This document shows positions 1 to 7,049 of a stretch of DNA of 8,059 bases, one piece after another (the stretch's first letter is position 1; each line of letters starts with the position of its first letter). A program made the position numbers and the translations under genes. This DNA comes from Sphingobacteriales bacterium (GTDB lineage Bacteria > Bacteroidota > Bacteroidia > Sphingobacteriales > Sphingobacteriaceae). Under the pieces are notes generated by a model that was not told the DNA's origin, searched no databases, and saw only the letters and a list, made by a program, of their open reading frames with translations. The DNA lies in assembly GCA_947478655.1 (NCBI GenBank), contig CANJWU010000042.1:1-8059 (forward strand), given 5' to 3'.

Positions 1-1517
1 ACCCAAAAAAATAAAATATCTGGACCCGTTACTAAATCGTTGGTTGGATAATAATAATTTAAATCGGCGTTGCCTTTATTTGGTTTTTCACCAAACACGG
101 TTGTATCGAAAACAGCAATGGGCCACAACCAAGAAGAAAACCAGGTATCCACTACATCTTCGTCTTGTTTTAAATCGGCAATGGTTAAACTTGCATTAGC
201 CGTATTTTGTTGAAATATTTGTAAGGCTTCTAAAGCTGTTTTAGCAACAACCACTTCGCCATTGGGAGCATAAAATGCTGGAATTTGTTGACCCCACCAC
301 AACTGACGAGAAATACACCAGTCTTTTACATTATCCATCCAATGCTTGTAGGTATTAGTATATTTTTCGGGAATTAATTTTACCTCTCCACTCAAAACCA
401 CGTCTAATGCGGGCTTTGCCATATCTGTCATTTTGCAAAACCATTGCATCGACAATTTAGGTTCGATCACCGCATCACTTCTTTCCGAAAATCCTACTTG
501 AGATTTATATTCTTCTACTTTTAATAATTGACCCGCATCTTCTAAAAGTTGGATGATTTTTTTTCTGGCAATAAATCGATCTTCATTAATTAAAATTTGA
601 GCCTTTTCATTTAAAGTACCGTTATCATTTAAAATATCGATTACTGGTAAATGATGTCTAATACCTAATTCGTAATCGTTTAAATCGTGAGCGGGCGTTA
701 CTTTTAAGCAGCCCGTACCAAATTCAATATCAACATATTCATCTAAAATAATTGGAATTTCTTTTTGAATTAATGGAATGAAAACACTTTTACCATGTAA
801 AGCAAAATACCTTTCATCTTTTGGATTAATACAAATTGCTGCATCGGCCATAATGGTTTCTGGACGCGTGGTAGCAATGGTTAAAAATTCGTTTGTCGCT
901 CCTACAATTTGGTAATTAATATATACTAATTTTTGATTGACTTCTTTTCTGATTACTTCTTCGTCGGAAACAGCGGTTAATCCTTTCGGATCCCAATTCA
1001 CCATGCGTACGCCTCGATAAATTAATCCTTTGTTATATAAATTAATAAACGCGTCTGTTACTCCTTCCGATAAATCGGGATCCATGGTAAATTTGGTACG
1101 ATCCCAATCGCAAGAAGCACCCAGTTTTTTGAGCTGTTCTAAAATAATCCCACCGTATTTATCTTTCCAATCGTAAGCATGTGCTAAAAATTCGGCTCTC
1201 GAAATAGCTGTTTTCTCAATTCCTTTTTCGCGTAATAAATTAACCACTTTTGTTTCGGTGGCAATAGAAGCATGATCGGTACCCGGAACCCAACAGGCAT
1301 TTTTTCCCATCATACGCGCTCTTCGAATTAAGACATCTTGAATGGTATTATTTAACATATGGCCCATATGCAGCATACCCGTAACATTGGGTGGCGGAAT
1401 GACAATGGTATAAGGCTCTCTGTGGTCTGGAACAGATTTAAAAAACTGTTGCTCCATCCAATAGCTATACCATTTATTTTCAAACTCTTGCGGGCTATAG
1501 GTCTTTGAGGTAGTCAT
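1..1517 (-). CDS. valS: Valyl-tRNA synthetase, N-terminal ~505 residues (runs off left edge)
   Basis: Class I aminoacyl-tRNA synthetase that activates valine and charges tRNA-Val in the cytoplasm. The class I HIGH signature appears as HMGH at residues 50-53, inside [15 protein letters not shown]. The CP1 editing domain, which hydrolyses misacylated Thr-tRNA, is recognisable from [10 protein letters not shown] near residue 214 and from [12 protein letters not shown] followed by NDYELG. After it come [14 protein letters not shown] (about 398-411) and DVVDTWFSS (about 454-462), both typical of ValRS and close to IleRS; the PPPNVTG/HMGH context favours valine. The window ends in TGPDILFFW, just before the expected KMSKS loop, so that loop, the anticodon-binding domain and the C-terminal coiled coil lie outside. 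Full-length ValRS is about 870-950 residues. The ATG at 1517 is the natural start, giving the usual short lead-in to the FENKWYSYW region. The gene is divergent from the lipoprotein gene at 1704. Confidence 0.97.
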   Translation of the reverse strand, partial: MTTSKTYSPQEFENKWYSYWMEQQFFKSVPDHREPYTIVIPPPNVTGMLHMGHMLNNTIQDVLIRRARMMGKNACWVPGTDHASIATETKVVNLLREKGIEKTAISRAEFLAHAYDWKDKYGGIILEQLKKLGASCDWDRTKFTMDPDLSEGVTDAFINLYNKGLIYRGVRMVNWDPKGLTAVSDEEVIRKEVNQKLVYINYQIVGATNEFLTIATTRPETIMADAAICINPKDERYFALHGKSVFIPLIQKEIPIILDEYVDIEFGTGCLKVTPAHDLNDYELGIRHHLPVIDILNDNGTLNEKAQILINEDRFIARKKIIQLLEDAGQLLKVEEYKSQVGFSERSDAVIEPKLSMQWFCKMTDMAKPALDVVLSGEVKLIPEKYTNTYKHWMDNVKDWCISRQLWWGQQIPAFYAPNGEVVVAKTALEALQIFQQNTANASLTIADLKQDEDVVDTWFSSWLWPIAVFDTTVFGEKPNKGNADLNYYYPTNDLVTGPDILFFW

Positions 1518-1546
1518 TAAAAATTATATTTGGGGTCGATAAAGCT

Positions 1547-1613
1547 CAAAAATAACAAATTATCGATTTCTTTCGGTATTTTAAGTGTAGGATATTAACC
1601 TAAGACAAAATTA
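1547..1613 (-). promoter_or_regulatory. Candidate -7 boxes for valS
   Basis: Two matches to the Bacteroidota -7 consensus TAnnTTTG lie on the minus strand upstream of valS: TAATTTTG at 1606-1613 and TATTTTTG at 1547-1554. They would give leaders of roughly 80 and 20 nt. Neither has a TTG at the usual distance of about 19 bp; the nearest TTTG (1640-1643) is 26 bp upstream of the first box. In DNA this AT-rich such boxes arise by chance, so the assignment is weak. Confidence 0.2.
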
Positions 1614-1627
1614 AAATGAAATTGTCG

Positions 1628-1666
1628 GCATTTATCTGTCAAATGCTCCTAAATGCATATATTTGA
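1628..1666. repeat. Cluster of GCATTT/AAATGC repeats in the divergent promoter region
   Basis: GCATTT at 1628-1633 is inverted relative to AAATGC at 1641-1646 (7-nt spacer). AAATGC recurs at 1651-1656, exactly 10 bp (one helical turn) after the first copy. TCAAAT at 1639-1644 is also inverted relative to ATTTGA at 1661-1666. The cluster covers the proposed -33/-7 spacer of the lipoprotein promoter, so it could be an operator. The units are only 6 bp long in AT-rich DNA, so chance is a real alternative. Confidence 0.3.
1636..1665 (+). promoter_or_regulatory. Candidate promoter of the LpoB-like lipoprotein gene
   Basis: TATATTTG at 1658-1665 matches the Bacteroidota -7 consensus TAnnTTTG exactly. 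A CTG (one base from the -33 TTG) sits 19 bp upstream at 1636-1638. Transcription would begin near 1672 and give a leader of about 30 nt before the ATG at 1704. The spacer overlaps a cluster of AAATGC/GCATTT repeats. Confidence 0.4.
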
Positions 1667-1703
1667 TTCAATAGAATATACAAAAATTAACAAATAGTAT
1701 CAT

Positions 1704-2291
1704 ATGAAAAAAATAGCCTTAGTATTCACAGCCATTTTAATGGGTAGTATTATTTCCGGATGTAAAACAAAAAAAATCGAACGCATAGACCCTACTCAAC
1801 AAACAGATTTAAGCGGTAGATGGAATGATACTGATTCGAGATTGGTTTCTAACGAAATGATTAGCGATTGCATGTCTAGACCATGGAGAACAGAATTTAC
1901 TGCTGTTAAAGGTAAAAAACCAATGGTCATCGTTGGTAATATAAAAAATAAAACTACCGAACATATCGAGTCCGAAACCTTTATCAAGGATATCGAAAAA
2001 GCTTATATCAATTCTGGCTTAGTAGGTGTTGTGCAAGCAGCCGATGCAAGAAAAGAATTAAGAGAAGAACGCAACGACCAACAAACTTATTCTTCTGAAG
2101 AAACTAAAAAGAAATGGGGCTTAGAAAAAGGAGCCGACTTTATGTTAAACGGTGTGATTACTTCTATTGTAGACCAATACGGAAAAAATAAAGTGGTATT
2201 TTATCAAATCGATTTAGAATTAACCGATTTGCAAACAAACGAAAAAGTTTGGATTGGAGATAAAAAAATTAAAAAAGCAATTACCAATTAA
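1704..2291 (+). CDS. lpoB: LpoB-like penicillin-binding protein activator, lipoprotein
   Basis: A 195-residue predicted lipoprotein. Residues 1-20 are a type II signal peptide: Lys2-Lys3, a hydrophobic core, and lipobox ISGC with the lipidated Cys at 20. A short linker follows, then the LpoB-type alpha/beta domain: KPMVIVGNIKNKT near residue 73 (first strand), an ESETFIKDIEKAYINSG helix, a VGVVQAADARKEL segment, a helix with GADFMLNGVI, and a last strand LTDLQTNEKVWIGDKKIKK. In E. coli, LpoB is an outer-membrane lipoprotein that activates the peptidoglycan synthase PBP1b. The fold is recognisable here, but the long disordered linker of enterobacterial LpoB is missing, so the same partner cannot be assumed; the symbol denotes the family. 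The gene has its own candidate promoter and a strong terminator at 2301-2337. The next gene codes for another lipoprotein of a family I recall finding beside LpoB-like genes elsewhere, which suggests joint work at the envelope. Confidence 0.82.
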   Translation: MKKIALVFTAILMGSIISGCKTKKIERIDPTQQTDLSGRWNDTDSRLVSNEMISDCMSRPWRTEFTAVKGKKPMVIVGNIKNKTTEHIESETFIKDIEKAYINSGLVGVVQAADARKELREERNDQQTYSSEETKKKWGLEKGADFMLNGVITSIVDQYGKNKVVFYQIDLELTDLQTNEKVWIGDKKIKKAITN

Positions 2292-2300
2292 ATCAAATAA

Positions 2301-2337
2301 AAACACCCTGTAATATATATTTACAGGGTGTTTTTTT
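2301..2337 (+). terminator. Strong intrinsic terminator after the LpoB-like gene
   Basis: A perfect 13-bp stem pairs 2301-2313 (AAACACCCTGTAA) with 2321-2333 (TTACAGGGTGTTT) around a 7-nt loop. A run of T continues to 2337. The left arm is preceded by a run of A, so the hairpin could also work on the minus strand. It begins 9 nt after the stop of the upstream gene and ends 41 nt before the proposed start of the next one. Confidence 0.9.
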
Positions 2338-2378
2338 GTTATCATCATTGCCTTTCGGCAGCAATAAATAAGCTAACC

Positions 2379-3785
2379 TTGAAAATTTCATCTTCTATTT
2401 TTATTTTCATTTGCACCGCCATGCTTTTGACTGCCTGTGCCACTTATTATCAAAAATTAGCGGTTTTTAACAACGATTTTGAAAGTGGAAATCTGGTAAA
2501 AGCAAATGATTTTTTAACAAAAGATAAAAAAGGTCAGTCGGGTAAAAACGAATTACTTTATCATTTTAACAAAGGCACTATTGAACATTTATTGGGCAAT
2601 TATTCCGAAAGCAATACCCAATTTAATCAAGCAGACCTACTCATAGAAGACTACCAGAAAAAAATAAGCGACCAAGCATTGGCCATGGTTACCAATCAAA
2701 TGAATACGCCTTACCCAGGCGAAGATTTTGAAAAAGTTTTGATTCATTATTACAAGGCCATTAATTATTTAAGATTAAATGATAATGAAAATGCCTTGAT
2801 TGAAGCCCGTCGATTAAATTTAAAACTACAAGCACTAAATGATAAATATAAAAACAAAAATAAGTATGTAGTAGATGCATTTGGTTTGAATTTAATAGGT
2901 ATAATTTACCAAGCAGACCACGATTACAATAACGCTTTTATTGCTTATAGAAATGCGCTAGAAGCCTATGAAAATAGCTATGCTAAGCAGTTTAACATTT
3001 CAGCGCCCCTGCAATTAAAAAAAGATTTAATCTATACTGCTTATCAAAGTGGTTTTGCAGAAGAAGGCTTGTTTTACGAAAATAAATTTGAATTAAAACT
3101 CGAAAATCCAGCAGCTGCAAATGGAGATCTTTTATTCTTTTGGAATAATGGATTAGGACCCATTAAATCCGAGAATAGTATCAACTTTACTAAAACTGGC
3201 GCAAACGATAATTATATGACCTTTGTGAACCAAGAATATAATTTAAATTTTACCGTACCCTACAAAAGCAGTTCCAATAAAAAAGAAAAAGAAGGTTTTG
3301 CATCACTCGAATTGTTGCGCATTGCATTCCCAAAATATGTAGCCAGAACCCCTTATTATGAAAAAGGGTACATCAGTTTTGAAAACAACAAGAAAGAACT
3401 GGAATTAGCCGAAAACATCAATTTAATTGCCTTTAAAACTTTAGAGGACAGAATGCAAAGAGAAATTGGCAATGCCCTTATTCGTTTAGCGACTAAAAAA
3501 GCGGCAGAATATGCCATGAGAGACCAAAACGAAAACTTAGGCACCTTGGTTGGTGTAGTCAATGCGGTAACCGAAAAAGCAGATACCAGAAATTGGCAAA
3601 CCCTACCCTATTGCATTTCCTATACTAGAATGAGCTTGCCGGCTGGTACTCAAACTATAAAATGGACCGGAAAAGCTATAAAAGGCGGACAGGATAAAGA
3701 ACAATTGTTTACCTTTGATATTGTAAAAGACCGAACAACATTTCAGCTATTCCAATCGTTAGAAATTGATAAAGCTGCAAATTAA
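2379..3785 (+). CDS. COG3014-type TPR lipoprotein, function unknown
   Basis: Predicted envelope lipoprotein of 468 residues. The open frame extends up to a GTG at 2328, but that codon lies inside the terminator stem. Starting at TTG 2379 gives a clean signal peptide: MKISSS, a hydrophobic stretch, and lipobox LTAC with Cys20. No ATG gives a full signal peptide. The N-terminal half is helical and repeat-like: a TPR-like unit around 58-93 (FNKGTIEHLLGNY), a signature GEDFEKVLIHYYKAINYL with ALIEARRLN around 114-147, and a third unit around 166-200 (GLNLIGIIYQADHDYNNAF). The C-terminal half is less regular and includes GDLLFFWNNGLGP, a helix near LIRLATKKAAEY, and NWQTLPYCISY followed by RMSLPAGTQT. 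These features recall the uncharacterised COG3014 family. Its biochemical role is not known to me. The gene heads a tight run with the rhodanese, mnmD and pyrD genes (18 nt to the next). No clear promoter was found between 2338 and 2378. Confidence 0.75.
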   Translation: MKISSSIFIFICTAMLLTACATYYQKLAVFNNDFESGNLVKANDFLTKDKKGQSGKNELLYHFNKGTIEHLLGNYSESNTQFNQADLLIEDYQKKISDQALAMVTNQMNTPYPGEDFEKVLIHYYKAINYLRLNDNENALIEARRLNLKLQALNDKYKNKNKYVVDAFGLNLIGIIYQADHDYNNAFIAYRNALEAYENSYAKQFNISAPLQLKKDLIYTAYQSGFAEEGLFYENKFELKLENPAAANGDLLFFWNNGLGPIKSENSINFTKTGANDNYMTFVNQEYNLNFTVPYKSSSNKKEKEGFASLELLRIAFPKYVARTPYYEKGYISFENNKKELELAENINLIAFKTLEDRMQREIGNALIRLATKKAAEYAMRDQNENLGTLVGVVNAVTEKADTRNWQTLPYCISYTRMSLPAGTQTIKWTGKAIKGGQDKEQLFTFDIVKDRTTFQLFQSLEIDKAAN

Positions 3786-3803
3786 TCGGCACCCATTAAA
3801 TTC

Positions 3804-4181
3804 ATGAAAAAAATTTTACTTTCCATTAGTTTTTTGTTTCTGAGCATTTTTGTGATGGGGCAATCGGCATTGAAAGTAAATTCAATAGAATTCAAAGCCA
3901 ATTATTATAAATTCAAAGGTCAAATAATTGATGTGCGTACTGCGCAAGAATTTGCTGAAGGGCATATAGAAGGTGCCAAAAATATCGATATTACCAATGA
4001 TGCATTTGAAACCGAAATCGAAAAGCTAGATAAAAATCAAGCCTTTTTTGTTTATTGTGCCATTGGCGTTAGAAGCGGCAGAGCAGCGGCATTGCTGCGT
4101 AAAAAAGGTTTTAAAAATGTCATTGATTTAAATGGTGGATACGAAGACCTTTTAAAAGTTGGCATGAAAAACGCGAAATAA
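3804..4181 (+). CDS. Secreted single-domain rhodanese-like protein
   Basis: A 125-residue protein with a Sec signal peptide (MKK, hydrophobic core 4-18, probable cleavage after MGQ at 18-20), so it should act in the periplasm. The rest is one rhodanese domain: IIDVRTAQEFAEGHIEGAKNI at about 41-61, and the active-site loop CAIGVRSGRAA with the catalytic Cys at 85, followed by GFKNVIDLNGGYEDL. The loop fits the CxxGxR form of small GlpE/PspE-like thiosulfate sulfurtransferases, which pass a sulfane sulfur from thiosulfate or a persulfide to an acceptor. The true donor and acceptor cannot be read from sequence. The gene begins 18 nt after the COG3014-type gene, and its TAA is directly followed by the ATG of mnmD, so translation is probably coupled. 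Despite that neighbour, the signal peptide argues against a part in cytoplasmic tRNA thiolation. Confidence 0.9.
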   Translation: MKKILLSISFLFLSIFVMGQSALKVNSIEFKANYYKFKGQIIDVRTAQEFAEGHIEGAKNIDITNDAFETEIEKLDKNQAFFVYCAIGVRSGRAAALLRKKGFKNVIDLNGGYEDLLKVGMKNAK

Positions 4182-4871
4182 ATGCAGCTCGAAAATATCC
4201 GCACCATTCAAACTGCAGATGGATCTACCACTTTTTTTCATGCCGCATTAAACGAACACTATCATTCTATACATGGCGCCCATCAAGAATCGCAACATGT
4301 GTATATCGAAAATGGACTGCAACATTTTCATCAAAAAACTTCGGCTAAACATATTTCCATATTAGAAATGGGCTTTGGCACCGGATTAAATTATTTACTC
4401 AGCCTAGACTATGCATTAAATCAAGGAATAAGCCTTTCTTATACAGGAATTGAAGCCTATCCGCTCCCATTAGAATTAATTCAACAAACCAATTACCAAC
4501 AATTTTTAACAAAGCCCGAATTAATGGAATGGTATTATTTAAAATATGAAGCAGCTTTGTTATGCGAACAAGAAATTACGGGGGAACAAAAACTGCAAAT
4601 TATGGAGAAAAAATTAGCCGATTTTAGCAGCGAGAAAAAATTCGACCTTATTTATTTTGATGCCTTTGCAAATAGTAAACAACCCGCCCTTTGGACCGAT
4701 GAAATGATCGAACATATTTGTCAATTTTTAAATGATAAAGGTATATTTGTAACCTATAGCGTAACTGGAAATTTAAAGAGATGTTTACGCAAACTAGGAT
4801 TTAGCATAGAACGGCCAAATGGCGCCTTAGGCAAGCGCGAAATGATGAGAGCAACACTAACTCAATTATAA
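4182..4871 (+). CDS. mnmD: tRNA 5-(aminomethyl)-2-thiouridine-34 methyltransferase, MnmD type
   Basis: SAM-dependent methyltransferase of 229 residues. It corresponds to the N-terminal methyltransferase half of the bifunctional enterobacterial MnmC, present here without the FAD oxidase half, as is usual in Bacteroidota. It is expected to make the last methylation of mnm5(s2)U at wobble position 34. Diagnostic segments in order are [19 protein letters not shown] (24-42), the SAM-binding loop [13 protein letters not shown] (60-72), the acidic end of strand 2 in [28 protein letters not shown] with the catalytic-pocket DAF motif, a [11 protein letters not shown] strand-loop, and the C-terminal [15 protein letters not shown]. 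Length and motif order are those of a complete stand-alone enzyme. The start is the ATG immediately after the rhodanese stop. The stop overlaps the pyrD start by one base (TAATG), so the gene is very likely translated in an operon. Confidence 0.92.
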   Translation: MQLENIRTIQTADGSTTFFHAALNEHYHSIHGAHQESQHVYIENGLQHFHQKTSAKHISILEMGFGTGLNYLLSLDYALNQGISLSYTGIEAYPLPLELIQQTNYQQFLTKPELMEWYYLKYEAALLCEQEITGEQKLQIMEKKLADFSSEKKFDLIYFDAFANSKQPALWTDEMIEHICQFLNDKGIFVTYSVTGNLKRCLRKLGFSIERPNGALGKREMMRATLTQL

Positions 4872-5908
4872 TGTACAAATCGATTGTAAGGCCTATATTA
4901 TTTTGTTTCGACCCCGAAAAAATTCATCACTTTATATTTGCTTGCATTTTATGGATGAATCGCATCCCTGGCGTATCGATGTTGATCAACAAAATATTTA
5001 CAGTTCAACACCCAGCCTTACATCGAAAGGTATTTGGTATTGATTTTCCTAATCCTGTGGGCTTAGCCGCTGGCTTTGATAAAGACGCAAAACTATTTAA
5101 CGAATTAAGCCATTTTGGATTTGGTTTTATTGAAGTGGGAACCCTTACTCCTGTTGCACAGCCAGGCAATCCAAAGCCTAGAATGTTTAGGTTACCTAAA
5201 GATAGCGGATTAATAAACAGAATGGGCTTTAATAACGAAGGCGTAGCAGCAGCAGCCATTCGCTTGAAAAAAAGAAATAAAAATTTAATTATTGGTGGCA
5301 ATATTGGTAAAAATAAAATCACCGAAAACGAAAATGCTGTGCAAGATTATGAAAAATGTTTTGAGGCATTATTTGAAGTAGTAGATTATTTTGTGGTCAA
5401 TGTAAGCTCGCCCAATACCCCAAACTTAAGGGCATTACAAGAAAAAGAACCCCTAAAAGCATTGCTCCATCATTTGCAAAAAATCAACAACTTAAAAGCA
5501 AATCCAAAACCCATTGCATTGAAAATTGCACCCGATTTAAGCCAAGAGCAATTAGATGATGTGGTGGAAATTATGCTAGAAACAAAATTAGCAGGATTAA
5601 TTGCAACCAATACCACCATAGATCGCAGCGGTTTACAAACCGACGAAAGCACTTTAAAAAACATTGGCGCCGGAGGTTTAAGCGGCAAACCTTTGCGCCA
5701 AAGAGCCACCGAGGTGATTCAATATTTAAGCACGCAAAGTAAAGGGCAATTTACGATCATTGCAGTGGGAGGAATTCACTCTGCAGCAGACGCCTTGGAA
5801 AAACTAAATGCGGGTGCTAGTTTGATTCAACTTTATACCGGTTTTATATACGAAGGTCCTGCTTTGATTAAACAAATTAACCAAGCAATCCTGAAAAAAA
5901 CCGCATAA
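4871..5908 (+). CDS. pyrD: Dihydroorotate dehydrogenase (quinone), class 2
   Basis: FMN enzyme of 345 residues that oxidises dihydroorotate to orotate, the fourth step of de novo pyrimidine synthesis, and passes electrons to membrane quinone. The N-terminal ~45 residues ([17 protein letters not shown] onward) form the amphipathic membrane-binding and quinone-tunnel extension that marks class 2 enzymes. The barrel then shows [14 protein letters not shown] (61-74), [20 protein letters not shown] (88-107), NRMGFNNEG (116-124), the active-site segment [11 protein letters not shown] (177-187) with Ser180 at the position of the class 2 catalytic serine, KIAP, NTT, and the FMN phosphate-binding [10 protein letters not shown] and VGGI segments. 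All expected elements are present. The start codon overlaps the mnmD stop (TAATG). It is the last gene of its run and is convergent with the small minus-strand gene ending at 5960. Confidence 0.97.
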   Translation: MYKSIVRPILFCFDPEKIHHFIFACILWMNRIPGVSMLINKIFTVQHPALHRKVFGIDFPNPVGLAAGFDKDAKLFNELSHFGFGFIEVGTLTPVAQPGNPKPRMFRLPKDSGLINRMGFNNEGVAAAAIRLKKRNKNLIIGGNIGKNKITENENAVQDYEKCFEALFEVVDYFVVNVSSPNTPNLRALQEKEPLKALLHHLQKINNLKANPKPIALKIAPDLSQEQLDDVVEIMLETKLAGLIATNTTIDRSGLQTDESTLKNIGAGGLSGKPLRQRATEVIQYLSTQSKGQFTIIAVGGIHSAADALEKLNAGASLIQLYTGFIYEGPALIKQINQAILKKTA

Positions 5909-5939
5909 AAAAAGCCGTTTAAGTTTCCTTAAACAGCTT
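5907..5939 (-). terminator. Intrinsic terminator of the small basic protein gene, between convergent genes
   Basis: An imperfect hairpin pairs 5912-5923 with 5928-5939 (GTTTAAG/CTTAAAC and AAGC/GCTT, one C-A mismatch, TTTC loop). On the minus strand the hairpin is followed by seven T (plus-strand A run 5907-5913), as expected for a terminator of the minus-strand gene ending at 5960. On the plus strand no T run follows, so termination of pyrD here would depend on the hairpin alone. The T run overlaps the last codon of pyrD. Confidence 0.7.
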
Positions 5940-5959
5940 CAAATAGGGTATATAAAAAC

Positions 5960-6100
5960 TTATTCTGCTGCGTTATTTTCTTCTGTACGCGCAACTGGTT
6001 TCTTAATAGATTTATCAGTAGCCATCTTTTTGTGTTGTACTTTCAATCTAGAAACTGTTTTATTTTTTCTGTCTTTTCTTTTTAATCTTGTAACTGCCAT
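5960..6100 (-). CDS. Small basic protein (46 aa), possibly ribosome- or RNA-associated
   Basis: An open frame of 46 residues starting MAVTRLKRKDRKNKTV. The first 25 residues hold eleven Lys/Arg. The tail is neutral to acidic and ends in ENNAAE. No membrane segment or signal peptide is present. It is supported by an ATG preceded by an A-rich leader (AAGAAA), a terminator placed just behind its stop, and a position 35 nt downstream of tRNA-Cys with no promoter-like element between them, so the two are probably one transcript. The composition suggests RNA or ribosome binding. I have the impression that similar short MAVTRLKRKDR-type proteins occur widely in Bacteroidota, but I cannot name the family and give no symbol. 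It could be one of the small extra ribosomal proteins of the phylum; that is a guess. Confidence 0.72.
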   Translation of the reverse strand: MAVTRLKRKDRKNKTVSRLKVQHKKMATDKSIKKPVARTEENNAAE

Positions 6101-6135
6101 TTTCTTAAAATTAATTTTTTAAATACTGTTTTTTG

Positions 6136-6206
6136 AGGTCGAGAGCGGATTCGAACCGCTGTAGAAGGTTTTGCAGACCTCTGCCTAGCCACTCGGCCAC
6201 TCGACC
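6136..6206 (-). tRNA. tRNA-Cys (anticodon GCA)
   Basis: A complete 71-nt cloverleaf on the minus strand. The acceptor stem pairs GGTCGAG (5', 6206-6200) with CTCGACC (6143-6137). The anticodon stem GAGGT/ACCTT encloses the loop CTGCAAA with anticodon GCA at 6174-6172. The T arm reads AGCGG-TTCGAAT-CCGCT. The discriminator base is U73 (from A6136), the identity element of tRNA-Cys. The CCA end is not encoded (CAA follows), so it must be added by the CCA-adding enzyme. It appears to be the first gene of a unit with the small basic protein. Confidence 0.97.
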
Positions 6207-6221
6207 TTTTTTTAGCGTCTG

Positions 6222-6251
6222 CAAATGTAGTAAAATTATAATTGAACACAA
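6222..6251 (-). promoter_or_regulatory. Promoter of the tRNA-Cys/small protein unit
   Basis: On the minus strand, TTG (plus-strand 6249-6251) is followed after exactly 19 bp by TACATTTG (6222-6229). This matches both elements and the spacing of the Bacteroidota primary-sigma consensus (TTG, ~19, TAnnTTTG). Transcription would begin about 10 nt before the mature tRNA 5' end at 6206. It is the best promoter match I found in the window. Confidence 0.7.
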
Positions 6252-6275
6252 GAATTTATGGGTTTTTTAAGCCAA

Positions 6276-7049
6276 TTAGCTTAAAAATGTATTTCTTCTG
6301 TATTCTGAACAAATTACTGCGGTTGCTATGGCAACATTCAAACTTTCTGCCCCACCAAAGGCAGGAATGGTAATTGGATTGGAAATAAAAGGTATCAAAT
6401 TGGTAGAAATGCCCTGAGACTCACTGCCCATTAATATAAAGCCCCCTTTTGGCCATTGCTGCTGATATATATTTTCGCCTTTTAATAAAGCGCCATAAAC
6501 GGGCAAATGGGTGTGATTAGCAAATAATTCGGGTAAATGCTGAATGCTAACTGCAACCCTTGCAATAGAACCCATGGTTGCTTGTACCACCTTTGGATTA
6601 TATAATTCTACACAATTTTCGGAGCAAATCATGTTTTTAAAACCAAACCAATCTGCAATTCTAATGATTGTACCTAAATTCCCTGGGTCTTTAATATCGT
6701 CTAGCACCAAAGTCATTTGATTGTCAAAATCAATCATATCAAGGTTTTCGGGTTTATTTTTTGGCATTTTAACTATGGCCAAAACATCGGAAGCCGATTT
6801 AAGCATAGATATTCGATCCATTTCTGCCTCAGAAACTAAGCCTATTTCTATATTTTTCGATACCTTTGAAAGCAAAGAAGATAACCATTGCACTTTATTT
6901 TCGGTGCAGTAAATTTGGTCTATAGTAAATGTCGAATCGATGATTTCGGCTACCAATTTATCTCCTTCGGCTAAGAATAATTGGTATTCTTGTCGATACT
7001 TTTTTTGATGGATAGACTTTATAAAACTGATTTGTGCTTTTGAAATCAT
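6276..7049 (-). CDS. SpoU/TrmH-family RNA 2'-O-methyltransferase
   Basis: A 257-residue SPOUT-class enzyme that transfers a methyl group from SAM to a ribose 2'-OH of rRNA or tRNA. The N-terminal ~100 residues form the small substrate-binding domain of this family (LFLAEGDKLVAEII at 25-38, with a strand-helix pattern resembling L7Ae/eL30 folds). The catalytic knot domain carries motif 1, DDIKDPGNLGTIIR (117-130, with Asn124 and the catalytic Arg130), motif 2, MGSESQGIS (207-215, Glu210), and motif 3, IPAFGGAESLNVAIA (228-242, Ser236 and Asn238). The architecture resembles RlmB/TsnR-type 23S rRNA guanosine methyltransferases, but the target nucleotide cannot be read from sequence, so no symbol is given. 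The ATG at 7049 shares its first base with the proposed TTG start of the divergent tamL, so the two genes have no space between them. Confidence 0.95.
   Translation of the reverse strand: MISKAQISFIKSIHQKKYRQEYQLFLAEGDKLVAEIIDSTFTIDQIYCTENKVQWLSSLLSKVSKNIEIGLVSEAEMDRISMLKSASDVLAIVKMPKNKPENLDMIDFDNQMTLVLDDIKDPGNLGTIIRIADWFGFKNMICSENCVELYNPKVVQATMGSIARVAVSIQHLPELFANHTHLPVYGALLKGENIYQQQWPKGGFILMGSESQGISTNLIPFISNPITIPAFGGAESLNVAIATAVICSEYRRNTFLS

Noticed and set aside
3710..3717. TACCTTTG inside the COG3014-type gene, as an internal promoter for the rhodanese-mnmD-pyrD genes
   Set aside because: It matches the -7 consensus, but no TTG lies about 19 bp upstream and the site is within coding sequence. 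The gene spacing already supports a single transcript.
3804..4871. Rhodanese plus tRNA-modifying enzyme as a sulfur-relay system for 2-thiouridine synthesis
   Set aside because: The rhodanese has a clear signal peptide and should be periplasmic, while tRNA modification is cytoplasmic.
5005..5322. A 105-codon antisense open frame within pyrD (and similar shorter antisense frames at 1796-1987, 3356-3562, 5470-5709 and 6721-6912)
   Set aside because: Each lies wholly opposite a well-supported gene, shows no recognisable domain, and has no promoter or neighbour supporting it. They are shadows of the coding strand.
6264..6287. A 9-bp inverted repeat (TTTTTAAGC/GCTTAAAAA) around the stop codon of the methyltransferase gene, as a terminator
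   Set aside because: No T run follows it on either strand and the stem is mostly A-T. It is more likely a weak chance structure.
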